From: Larix kaempferi
Taxonomy: Eukaryota; Streptophyta; Pinopsida; Pinales; Pinaceae
Assembly (NCBI GenBank): GCA_027924585.1
Contig: BSBM01000191.1
Location: 2,356,001-2,420,000 of the forward strand
DNA: 64,000 nucleotides
Direction: 5' to 3'
Shown here: one piece after another, positions 33,158 through 43,345 of the stretch
How positions within the stretch are numbered: the first letter of the stretch is position 1
How the letters are laid out: each line of letters opens with the position of its first letter
Notes under the pieces: generated by a model
What the model saw: the letters and a program-made list of their open reading frames with translations, nothing else
Told to the model about the DNA's origin: nothing
Database searches by the model: none
Made by a program: the position numbers and the translations under genes

Positions 33158-33896
33158 CAGATTTCACCCACAGTGCATGACTTTTCAGTCGCCACTCCTT
33201 TTCCTCCATTAAATAAATGCATTCTCTTTCAGCCTCCAATTTTTTCAGAAGGACAAAGTCGGAGTCATCCAATGGAGCCTCCAGAGATTGTGAATATAAG
33301 ATCTGTAGCTGAGATTGTTGCAACATCAAATTATGCTTGTCCAATTGTTTCCTATTATGAATCCATTGCGAAACTTTCCCTTTTAACACCCTCAATTTTA
33401 AACATAACCGGTCCATAGGATTCAGATCCTCATCAATATTTAAATGTATCCAAACATCCGAAACATACCTGACAAATTCCTTGTTTGCAATCCAGGAACA
33501 GTCAAATTTAAAGGGAAAATTACGCAGATGAAAACAATCATCCAACTGCAGAAATATAGGCCAGTGATAAGATATCTTGACCTTTCCAACCCAAGTTTGA
33601 TACCTGCACAGATCCCCAGAAGTGAACTCTTAACGAGAAAATTATCCAGTTGTTTCTGAATGGAATCATGTCCCCCTATGCCATTAGACCAGGTAGGAGA
33701 GAAGACACCTATGCACACATCAATCAAGTCATTGTTAATAAAAAAATCAGAGAAATAGTCCGCCAAAACGTCCATTTTAGCATTAGTTCCCCAAATGTCC
33801 TGGGATAACCGTGTAAAATTTAAGTCACCGGCAACTATGATGTTTTCTCTGGCCAACAGTCCAGTAGCTTGTAAGCCGTTCCATAATAAATCTCTC
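33158..33896 (-). pseudogene. LINE endonuclease C-terminus and linker
   Basis: 33856-33440 reads ENIIVAGDLNFTR, the conserved G-D-x-N of the exonuclease-endonuclease-phosphatase fold, then a FSPTWSNGIGGHDSIQKQLD segment. A frameshift near 33545 leads to a Leu/Lys-rich linker ending WVKSGDKNTRFFHSYAS, a standard LINE signature before RT. Confidence 0.82.
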
Positions 33897-33899
33897 TTT

Positions 33900-34430
33900 T
33901 ATATGGTGCATAACAGTTTAAAAATAACTCTATGTTTTTATATGATGCATAAGGATGTGATTTATCTTAATAAGAGATATCACATTGTGTATGGTGCTCT
34001 TATTTGATTGAAGTACCAATATCGATGCATTATATTTATTTCAGAGCACAAATGTTATTAATGCACCTAATTGAGAGAGCATCAATAACAAATATAAAAA
34101 ATCTATACACCATTAACAATGTGGTATATATTTTATTTTACATCATTTATGATGCACTTTATGTAAATAAGCACCTTCACATTTCGCACTATGTTCTTAT
34201 TTTATTGAAGCAACACTATCGATGTGTTATATTTATTGAGGAGCACTGATTTTACCAATGTGCCTAATTAAAAGAGAAATTATAACAAATATTAAAATTC
34301 CACACAACATTAACAATGTGGTATATTTTTTTGTCGTGCTATGTATGGTGCACTAGATGTTAATAGGCATTAGAAGTAGTGCTTAAATTTTTTAATGGTG
34401 CATCGGTAGTGCTAAACATTTTTTTTGTAA
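33900..34430. repeat. ~197-bp satellite-like units right of the LINE
   Basis: CATTAACAATGTGG starts at 34111 and 34308 (spacing 197). ATATCGATGCATTATATTTAT and ATAACAAATAT phrases repeat with the same spacing. Two full units and part of a third are visible. Confidence 0.75.
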
Positions 34431-34833
34431 AAAGAAATTTCAATTATTAATAAATGAGATATATGTTCTTTAGTGACACATATGATATCATTTCATGTAT
34501 AACTTGCAGAAAATGCAATGAAGCCCATTCAAAAAGTTTAGTGTTATATTCACATTTCCTCTGGTCGAGGATAATATTTTCAAATATTAGGTGATTGATT
34601 TAAATTTTGTAAAACTAGATTGATACCATTTCATATACAACTAGGCAAATTTTACTTTATCTCAATTATTAATAAATAAAATTGGCTATTTAATATAATT
34701 TTTTTATGTTGTATATATATGTGTGTGTGTATGTGACTAATGAAAGTTGTATACGAATCAAAGAGAGAAATGATAATGGTGGTATGAGCAGTGGTAGCAA
34801 GAGGTCCACTTGTACATATTTGGATATGACTGG
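34431..34833. other. AT-rich DNA without a supported gene
   Basis: It contains a short TATATATATGTGTGTGTGTATGTG run near 34712. Nothing else was recognised. Confidence 0.5.
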
Positions 34834-34838
34834 GAGGA

Positions 34839-35232
34839 TGTGAAGAACCTACAACAATTAATTAATGAAAATACACGAGATAGCATAAATAACAGAACTC
34901 ATAATTGCTTTTATTGATCGCAGGCCACTTTGAGGGGGAAACCTCCTTTGAGCAAGCTCAATACAAATAACTTCACGGTACCTTCTTTGGTCTCAACACA
35001 AACTTATATACTAAGTCTAGGCGCCAATACCATGGGTCAATACCATGTGTCAATACAAACCATGGGCCAATACAAACTATGGGTCAACAATTAATACGGG
35101 ACGACTTACAAAGCATATGCGTCCAACAACAATAAGACAAACTATGGATCAACAAATACTACGGGACGACTTACAAAGCATATGCATCCAACAAAAATAT
35201 ACTAACAAAGTAAATAGAAGGGTTGAAATGGG
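34839..35232 (-). repeat. 3' LTR of element D
   Basis: It starts TGTGAAGAACC and matches 38815-38956 and 50286-50545 at about 95% by eye. Its inner end lacks the nine bases (TGTTAGGAA on the minus strand) present in the other copy. A small terminal deletion next to the polypurine tract AAGGGAGA (35233-35240) explains this. Confidence 0.8.
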
Positions 35233-35256
35233 TCTCCCTTAGAAAAATCTTTGTCC

Positions 35257-36138
35257 TCAAAGCTTTAGATGTGGAAATTGATGCAGAATCTGAAGGAGTG
35301 GTTCCCATATAGCATCCTCGGGTTGCATTCCGGGCCACTGACACCTTGTGAGTTTCAGGGAGGGTTGCTTGGAAGGATATAGATGAAGAAGAACCATATC
35401 AGCTACGTGAAAAGTGCGCTCAGAACGGTGTTGATCGACTTGTTGTTTCAGCCGAATTCTTGTCATGTAAAGATTGTCCTGCAGAGTGAGAAGAATCTGA
35501 TCGCGGTTTCGAAGAACTGAGTCAATTGCCTGAATTGGAGAGCTGTTGAGGGTGTATGGAAGAAGAATTGGCGGTGCCTGTCCATAGACTGCTTCATATG
35601 GTGTCCTTTTAGATGTGGTATTGTACCACTGCAGAGCTTCTAGGAAATCCATAGAAATAGTTGTCCAAATTTGTGTAGGGATGGGCAAGGGTTCGAGCAG
35701 TCCCGAAAGGAGTGTCGTTTCACCCTTGTTGACCTGGAAAGAATCACAGTCAGTCACCATCTGTTGAATTGTCATTTTCAGTCCCTTCCAAAAGAAGTTA
35801 CATTGTTCCCGGTCATATATTTTGAGGAACCCAGAGTGCCCCGTTGATGAAGAAGCATGGAGTTCATAGAAGAGATAGACCTGTTGAACAGATTGCAACC
35901 AATTTGGAACAAGCAGAGAAATATCTGTAAGAGAAAATGGGTCATCAAATGTGCGAGAAGGAGCATCTGCCACCATATTGTCCTTACCCTTCTTGTAAGT
36001 GATCGCATAGGCATAACCCATGAGTTGGATAACCCATTTCAGGTGTGCTGGGGAGGAGACCCATTGTTCCAAGAAATTTTCCAGACTCTGAAGATCAGTC
36101 TTGATGCATAAATAATTCCTAATAGGTATGGCTTCCAC
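35257..36138 (-). pseudogene. RNase H tail - integrase - chromodomain remnant of element D, with in-frame internal deletions
   Basis: 293 codons are open on the minus strand. Order: RNase H end (ITYKKGKDNMVADAPSRT), integrase zinc-binding part (H in GHSGFLKIY, FFWKGLKMTI, then a D-C-DSF where C-x2-C is expected). ISMDFLEAL then jumps straight to WYNTTSKRTPYEAVYGQ, omitting the whole catalytic core. Likewise the linker LHLYPSKQPSLKL jumps to QWPGMQPEDAIWEPL, the end of a chromodomain. Both jumps keep the frame. The product could not integrate DNA. Confidence 0.85.
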
Positions 36139-36530
36139 TTCTGTACTTCATGCAAAATAGCCATCATTTCCTGTTGAGATGTAGATGCTAAATTATTACC
36201 GGAAAGGTCTCTTGAAGGAGACAAGCCCACTGGTTCAGCAAGGACACCTGCATATCTATCCAAGGAAGTAGGGGAGACCATTGATGGGTGCATCTGAATG
36301 GAATGGAGTTGAGCGATGACACCATGTGAATTCTTCTTAAGGATATTTTCCAGGCGATGTGAATTGATGATGCAGAGAGACCCTTGTTGTAAGCCCTTAA
36401 ATTTGTGTTGTTTCCCATTGACTGAAAACTGCATCCAAAGTTTAGCAAAATCCCATAATATGGGGCCAAGTGTGCGTAACCATTGAACGCCCAAAACCAC
36501 ATCACATCCACCTAGGGACAAGGGAAACAT
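36039..36530 (-). pseudogene. protease end fused to RNase H of element D; RT missing
   Basis: LGGCDVVLGVQWLRTLGPI is the protease-to-RT linker motif of chromoviruses. It is followed by about 90 residues. Then QQEMMAILHEVQKWKPYLLG is a standard RNase H segment. The entire RT palm and thumb that should lie between is absent. A frameshift near 36100 joins to 35257-36138. Confidence 0.85.
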
Positions 36531-36904
36531 GTCAGAGCGCAGGTTATAATATCAGAGAGATATGCACACTGTGACACTTCCCCTTGCAAGGTAAGATGCC
36601 CAACCATGACTTCAAAGTTGGAGCAAGGATGGACAAAACAATTATCATGTTTGGCAATCCGAGGGTCGATGAAGTTATGAGTGCTACCATAATCAATGAG
36701 TATTGTAAGAGGAAGCTTCTTGAAGTAACCCTTGACCCGCATTGTTTGGGGGTTGGTGACACCGGATAAAGCATGGAGAGATATCTCTGGTTGTCCATCC
36801 TGAGATGGGGGGTTAATAGGCAGCTCCTGAATGTCGACCTGATCATCCATTGTATCTGGAGTTTTTTCACCAATTGTAGAGGCAGGCGGAGAATCTATAT
36901 ACAA
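36512..36904 (-). pseudogene. protease of element D
   Basis: LTILIDYGSTHNFID is the protease active site, with D-Y-G in place of the usual D-S-G. Upstream, near 36945, is the zinc knuckle CYDCDEKFTRGHRC. Confidence 0.8.
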
Positions 36905-36976
36905 GAGATAGAGCTTTTGTTGAACACATCTATGTCCCCGAGTGAATTTCTCATCACAATCATAACAAAGCCCTTT

Positions 36977-37792
36977 TTATCTGCGTTCATGCATCTCTGT
37001 TTCAGACAAATGCTTCATAGGAGTTGGTGGGATGGGAGGTCGTTGAGAACCCATATTTCGAAAGGGAACAAAAGTGGGTTTGGAGCGTTGTTGGGATGCA
37101 ATCTTGTCTTCTACCAACTTAGCCAACCCTAGGACTTCCATCATTGTGTTGGGACATAACATTTTAACCTCTAACTGGATTTCATCCTTAAGACCGATGA
37201 TAAAACAAGTCCTGTAGAATTCTTCAGACAATCCTTCTGTGTGATTGGCTAGTTTCTCAAATTTTGTCTGATACTCTCTCACAGTTCCATTTTGACGAAG
37301 TTTAGTGAGTGCTTCGGTGAAGTCATCAAAAGCACTAGGATCAAATCATTGCAAAAGGAGTTGGAAAAAATCTGTCCATTTTGGCTCGCCATGAGCCTTG
37401 ATGTACCAACGGTACCATTGAAGGGCTTCCTGTTCCAAATAAAAGGATGTAAGTGGAACTTTTTGGACATCAATAGTATTATGCAGACTGAAATACTGTT
37501 CTGCATGATAGATCCATCTAGTCGGATCAGTACCATTGAAGCAAGGAAATTCAAGCTTCGAAACACAGAAATTGCTGGAAGAAGAGAACCCATTGGCTAC
37601 AGAAGATTCTTGCCGTTGGTTATTGTTCATGGCTGAATGCTGAAGATGGAGGATGAGAAATTTTTCATCCAGATCTTGGAGTTTGGTTTGGATGGTTGCA
37701 AGTGCTTCCTCCATGGTTTTTTCTCCTACGCCGGTGACAGCCATAACTAGGAGATTTTTTTTTTTTTTTGGGGAATGGATAGAAAAACACAA
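36977..37792 (-). pseudogene. gag of element D
   Basis: Two minus-strand open pieces (37792-37346 and 37282-36977) are separated by a stop. They carry LEFPCFNGTDPTRWIYHAE, EQEALQWYRW and GTVREYQTKFEKLANH, typical of chromovirus gag. Confidence 0.85.
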
Positions 37793-38800
37793 ACAAAATA
37801 TTATTTAGTAAAGGGAAATTTGGATTTGGGAAAAAATCGGAGGGGTAATTGGGGTTTGACTAGGTTTTGGACACTTTCTGATGGACAGGGAAGCAAAAAA
37901 TGGGGATTTCAGAAGCGGGGTGAAAGAATGAGAAAATTTGTCAAAGAGGGACAAAGAAGCAGAAATAGGGAATGAACACGGTGGCAGAATTTGGAGGCGA
38001 GTGGGTGAAAATTGAAGAAGTTAAGGAAAACCCTAAAAATAGACAAATGTGGGATTTCTGGCTTTGGGAAGTGGAATTTGGGATAGGTTCCTCGGGAATG
38101 AAATATGCAGAATGGGTTTGTAGGGGCGTCAGTGAAGTTTTAGGGAAAACACAGTTAAAACAAGGGAGATATGGAGAATGGATATGGAATGGATCGGAAT
38201 GGATCCATTCTAAAAGCCGTTTCAGATCCATCCGTTTCAGAATGGATCTAGAATGGATCGAAATGGATCAGAAACGTATGGATCTGAAATGACTTTTAGA
38301 ATTGATATGAACTGGATTTCAGAATGGATCTGCAACGACATGAAATTGGTCGGCAACAGATGGATCTACAATGGGGCGGAAGTGATCGACAACAGTTCAG
38401 TTGAAAATAGATATGGACCCCAGGTATGTTCAGCTTCCTATCGGTTCAGGGGATTCACTTGGCCACCAATGTTGTCTGACAACTTGTGTATTGGGGAAGT
38501 ACCCCTCACTCCACGACTCAGGTAAAACTGATAACCGCTTTGCCATAAACGACATCTCTTGGTTTACCTCACAGGTGGGAACTAGTCAATCAGGTAGGGG
38601 TCATTGCCCTTTTCACTAGCAGGTCCTCTCAATGGGCCAGCTACTTTGGGGTTCCTGTGGTACTCCTCATAATGAGTTTTAGGGCTTATGCCGAAGTACT
38701 TCCCATAGTTAAGCGGATAGGGATTATTCCCAGATCCAAAGCTGCAACAGATGCAAAATTGTTTTTTGGTAGAAATTTCACCCAGCGAGCCCAAGAAAGT
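37793..38800 (-). other. 5' leader of element D
   Basis: No supported ORF. At 38177-38290 the octamer AATGGATC and its complement recur many times, giving a short-period repeat. Confidence 0.6.
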
Positions 38801-38812
38801 GCTTTGATACAA
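38801..38812 (-). promoter_or_regulatory. tRNA-Met-like primer-binding site of element D
   Basis: The minus strand two bases inside the 5' LTR reads TTGTATCAAAGC, close to TGGTATCAGAGC of initiator-Met-primed plant elements. Confidence 0.65.
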
Positions 38813-38814
38813 GA

Positions 38815-38956
38815 TGTGAAGAACCTGCAACAATTAATTAATGAAAATACACGAGATAGCAGAAATAACAGTACTCATAATCGCTTTTATTGATCGCAGG
38901 CCACTTTGAGGGGGCAACCCCTTTGAGCAAGCTCAATACAAATAACTTCATGGTAC
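38815..38956 (-). repeat. 5' LTR of element D, left part
   Basis: It matches 34839-34981 with about seven differences. It ends at GGTAC (38952-38956), the duplicated target of element E. Confidence 0.88.
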
Positions 38957-41748
38957 TATTGAGGTGTATTTACCATCTAAAAGAAAACACCTAAATATTT
39001 AATTATCGACCGAGGTTGGTAATCTTAGAGTTGAGGCAAAGTATATGCTACGATAGAATGGCATCTAAGTTTCGGCTTGTCAGACCTTAGAAATATTTAA
39101 TAAAGAAAAGATCGAAAGATCTTTCAAAATGAAAAACCGAGTCAAACTTCAGAAAGACAACAAATAGACTAACTGAACCTACCTAAACCAACAGATTAGA
39201 GTAGTATCAAACTATACTACTCTACCCTATGATTAAAAAAAAAATACTAATAAAAAAGCAAACTACTCTCTGTAAAAATGAAAACTACTTGATCAATTCT
39301 CAGATTCTAATCTAGGAATTAGAAACAACTATAAATGAGATTAGAGACCTATATATGAAATGACTTAATTACATAAACATAAAAATATGTTAAAGCAAAT
39401 TACACACTATTTAATGAATTCAACAACCATTCAAGACTACACTAAAGCATCTAATTCCATTCTCCTTGGGGGTTATGAGGAAGTGTGTCAAATGTAATGG
39501 GAATAGGGGTGAATGTATCAAAGTGGCTTTCAAATATAACAAGAAAACAAAATGGAACTAAATCTAATTTAACTTCTACAAATAAATGCAAGCTAAATAT
39601 TATCCAACTACAATTAACTTTAAACATAATGACCTATCTCCTACTTGTAAACCAATGACTTGAAACTCATGCAGTCTAGAAGCAAGTAGAAAACTTGATA
39701 AAGAGGTTTGACTTCTGGACCAAATCCTATTCTATGAATATATTCATTATTAGTATGAGAAGAATAATTCAAGATTGGAATAATTTGGAGAATGAAATTA
39801 CTAAAACTAACCTAATATTGATATTATCAACATACAATAAACTGTACTAAGAATGAAACTGATAAATTCTGTAACAGTAAAGCATTAACAAATCAACAAT
39901 ATAACTTGTAAAACAACTGAAGCAAAGTAAGGAAAGGAGAGCATGAAAACTAGGGATGATGACAAAAATTGATTAAAAATTCATACGAAATACAACAAGG
40001 TCTTAATGACTCCTAAGAATACTAATTAAGGGTAAAAGAGATTATAATTTGAAAATCCTGAAAACCGGATTCTAATTAAGCAAAACGATGCAAGAAGTAT
40101 TGAGGTCCGAATGTTGGTTCGAATGACTGTCCGAATGATAGTCCGGATGGAAGAAAACACTTTAAACTAAAGGGAGGAGAAGGTTGGATGATCTTACCTA
40201 CCAGCTGGCTGATGCATATGATCCTACAGTGCAGGGAAAGCAATGAATAAGCTAGTTAAGAGCTAGAATAAGAAAAAGCCATCTATGTTAATCATAATTT
40301 AGGAAAATAGCTATTTCTATTTTATCTTAAGACAAGACTAAACTATAACTGAAGTTATTCTACTGCTGCAGAAAATAACTAAAGAACTTAAGTTTTGACT
40401 ATGAGCAGATTTGGGAGGTTAAGCTAACTAAACTCTAAGTTAACTAAGCAAACTAAATCTTTTAAATAAAAACTACTTAAGCAAACTAAATAAACTAGAT
40501 GTGATCTAAACTACTTAAGCAAACGAAATAAACTAAATATAACCTAAGCTATTTAAGCAAACCAAATGAACTTAAGTGTGACCGGTCACCAATTATATTC
40601 TGGAAACATTATTAACATGAACATCAACAAGATATAACACAAAGGTATCCTTTATATACACAGCAAAACAACATATATGTTACAGAATATAAACATCATG
40701 TACAAGAAAAATACAAAATTTGAACAAATAACACAACTGATCTGCAGAAGAGAAAGATAAGATATATATAGAGACAGAATACCACTGGTAGTTGAGGGGC
40801 CCGTCTCAGCAAACAGAGGCTGAGCCTTAATCAGTCAACCGCCACGCATGCTGGTAAATTTTCATAAAACTAGAACAGAGATGTATTAAATAAAAACAGA
40901 GTCACAGTACTTATGTGTCCATTTGCAGCTGGAAAAGATTAATACAACTAAAGATAAAAGACTAACTGATTATTGACTGACTTGGCTAACTCGTCTATGT
41001 TACAAGGACGTCTATTTATACAGTGTTACAATTGGGGGAGCAAGTCAACCCTTTAGTGGCCGACTGCTCTAATAATAGATAGTCTTAAATGCCCAAAACG
41101 GCTCTGTTTAATATCTCGTGACAACACATAAGCCAAGGGATGACTCTACTTAACATTTTGTAACAACACATAACACAAAGAACGGTCTCATAATAGCTCA
41201 TGGCAGCGCACAGAGCATCTTCCAGGTTCCATAGCGTCGATCCTTCCTGAGGTCGTTGAAACGCTAATCTTCCTTGACATGGGCAGAGAGGGACGTGTTG
41301 TCGAGCTGAGCGTACAGGGGAGGGAATCTCCCAAAACACCATATCGTGCATCATAAGGGCCACGTCCCAAATAGAATCCATGTGACGGTTTTTCTTTTAA
41401 CGACCCGAAAATATCTCAACCAACGAACTCGCGGGTTGAATGCTGGTCTGAATGCAGCTGATCATTTGCAACGTAGATACACACCTAAGTGAAGGTTCAT
41501 TTGAGAGCTAGAACCTGTAAAATGAAATATACTTGTCAAGCAAGCCAAGAAATATCAATTTAAACGTCAATAAATCACAAAATGACAATTTTAACCCAAA
41601 ATTCATGAGATGTGTGAATATATGTATACCTGGTCTGTTTGATGGTCTAAATGTCAAATAGAATGACTTATGACATCAAAAATGGTGAAAGTAATGCCAA
41701 TCAAAGTGTGTTTTATATCCAAAAATGGTGACAAAATGGACACCAACA
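38957..41748 (-). repeat. 3' LTR of element E
   Basis: It runs from TATTGAGGTG to CACCAACA. A minus-strand TATA box reads TATAAATAGACG at about 41008-41019. In the other LTR the same site reads CATAAATAG. Confidence 0.9.
41008..41019 (-). promoter_or_regulatory. TATA box in LTR of element E
   Basis: Minus-strand TATAAATAGAC. The position is conserved in the right LTR near 49528 with one change in the first base. Confidence 0.5.
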
Positions 41749-41764
41749 TTCTCCCAAACCAGAG
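41749..41764 (-). promoter_or_regulatory. polypurine tract of element E
   Basis: On the minus strand GGTTTGGGAGAA lies directly before the LTR terminus TGTTGG. Confidence 0.75.
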
Positions 41765-41949
41765 ATAGGCTAGGTTCCACTGAGCAACAGAGAAAAATTT
41801 AGGAAGATGGCTGAGCTATGGTAGCACCTGCCTTCGACTTAGATGAGGAAGTGCATTTAGCTTTCAACTTCTGGAGCTGGTCCTTCAAATTTCATACTTC
41901 AAATGGAGAGAGAGGTTGGAAGCAGTTTTGGCTTCATTTAAATTTTCCA

Positions 41950-43345
41950 CACATTTTAACTAGAAACGCAAATCCCTGTTCTCTCGATGAAGCCCATAAA
42001 TGATTTCTTCATACTTTTCATTTTGGCTTCTTAGCTCTACTACGTCCTGGTTTAGTCTATCCACAGTTTGCTGGAGTGGAACAGAGACTTATGTTAGAGA
42101 CACAGGGTCCTTTTGTGGGCTTGATCCCTTTAGAGGTAGTTCGGGACCAACAGATGTAATGTGTGCCTCGAGGGCCTTATCCTCAGTATGTGCAGAGACA
42201 GGTTCCGAGACAGGGTCTTCAAGTAAACTGGATGATAAATAGGCCAACGCAAGGAGAAGGGACTCAAGGATAGGGTCATTTGCTTGGTCGTCGGGATTGT
42301 CCGGGAGCATTGGCTCAACAACTGCCTGATTGATGGATTGAATAATGGTTTGGTCGTCGGACTGGATGATGGTCGAGTTGACTGTCTGGTCGCGATTAGC
42401 CCTTCTTGAATTTGTGGGTATGAGTGAAAAGAATGGAAGTTCTGTGGCTGTATCTTCATAGACATGCTTAGGAGATGAGGTATGATCAGGGTGTATTTCT
42501 CCCGAGGCATCCTCGCTAAACCTTAAAGACTTGACAACTTTTTCTTTTTGGGTAGAGTTTTGGCCCGACTCATTGCAACGTGATAGGAAGCGATGACGTT
42601 TTCGAGAGTCAGGGGATTTAACAGTAGGCTTTTTGACTAGGTGAGGGTTCAAGACTTCAAAAACAAAACGTTTGTAGGTTTTCCCCTTTTCTTCTAACTG
42701 ATGAGTGATCAGGATTTGATAAGGAAATGATGGTAAAAAATACCAGTAGGGTTAACAATATTCTTCCTAACCTGACTAGACATTTTTTCTAGGCTTTTCA
42801 GAAAATAGAAGGGAAAGTTCAGGGCCTGATTATTAACGAAATGCGCCAACAATTGGAAATGATAGGCTTTGAAAACAGAAAAATTACCTTCACAAGTGAT
42901 TAGATGGATGATGACCGTCAGTGGCTCGAGGTATTCAGGCTTAACCCATTCCCTGTGAACCCCTTTTGCACCTTCAACATGCTGATATTCGTCCTTGAGG
43001 GCAAACTTATGGGCCGTTTGCGGGAGAAACATGTGTTTGTGCCAACGGGCACCTTCCCTTGGCAACTTCATGGCCGAGGCTATGGCTTCTTCTGTCACCG
43101 GAAAGGTGAGGTGGCCGACCTTGGCCATCTTACCATCAAATGATTTTGAAAAAAGCAAGGAGATTTCGTGGTTGTGACCATCAAGGAGGCGAAGGAACGG
43201 ACCCCATCCAACACGCAAAAATATCTCACAAAAATCCTTAAAATCGAAAATGCGGAGGAGGTCCTGGTAACTTCCAGGCTCATGATGGATTGGCATTTTT
43301 GAATAGAGGTCGATGGATGGGGCTGGGTAGAGGGAATGCACAAAA
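41950..43345 (-). pseudogene. extra ORF of element E: globular domain, Ser/Thr-rich linker, coiled coil
   Basis: Minus strand, about 450 codons in two frames. The first part (43341-42709) is open and reads SYQDLLRIFDFKDFCEIFLR, FSKSFDGKMAKVGHLTFPVT and YLEPLTVIIHLITCEGNFSV. A Ser/Asp-rich linker follows (42652-42089, open). After one stop comes a heptad-like coiled coil (LQQTVDRLNQDVVELRSQNE). It ends shortly before the polypurine tract. I recall the first part as resembling plant ORFs labelled putative transposon protein domain, but no function is known to me. It lies in sense with gag, where some plant Gypsy elements carry an env-like or extra ORF. No signal peptide or membrane segment is seen. 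Confidence 0.65.

Larger units (their letters stand above)
29955..33896 (-). mobile_element. L1-type plant LINE, 5'-truncated
   Basis: On the minus strand: endonuclease C-terminus, RT, zinc-finger (zf-RVT) region, RNase H, a ~170-bp 3' UTR and a tail of 10 A (plus-strand T run at 29955-29964). It interrupts the 197-bp repeat: the left unit stops at TGATCATATGA and resumes at ATATGGTGCAT. An ATATG at both ends may be part of the target duplication. The endonuclease lacks its N-terminal half, as in ordinary 5' truncation. Confidence 0.85.

Noticed and set aside
41085-41381. 98-codon minus-strand ORF preserved in both LTRs of element E (also 49605-49901)
   Set aside because: The two copies are open but differ at about 19 of 98 residues although the LTRs are about 95% identical in DNA. 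There is thus an excess of amino-acid changes and no sign of protein selection.
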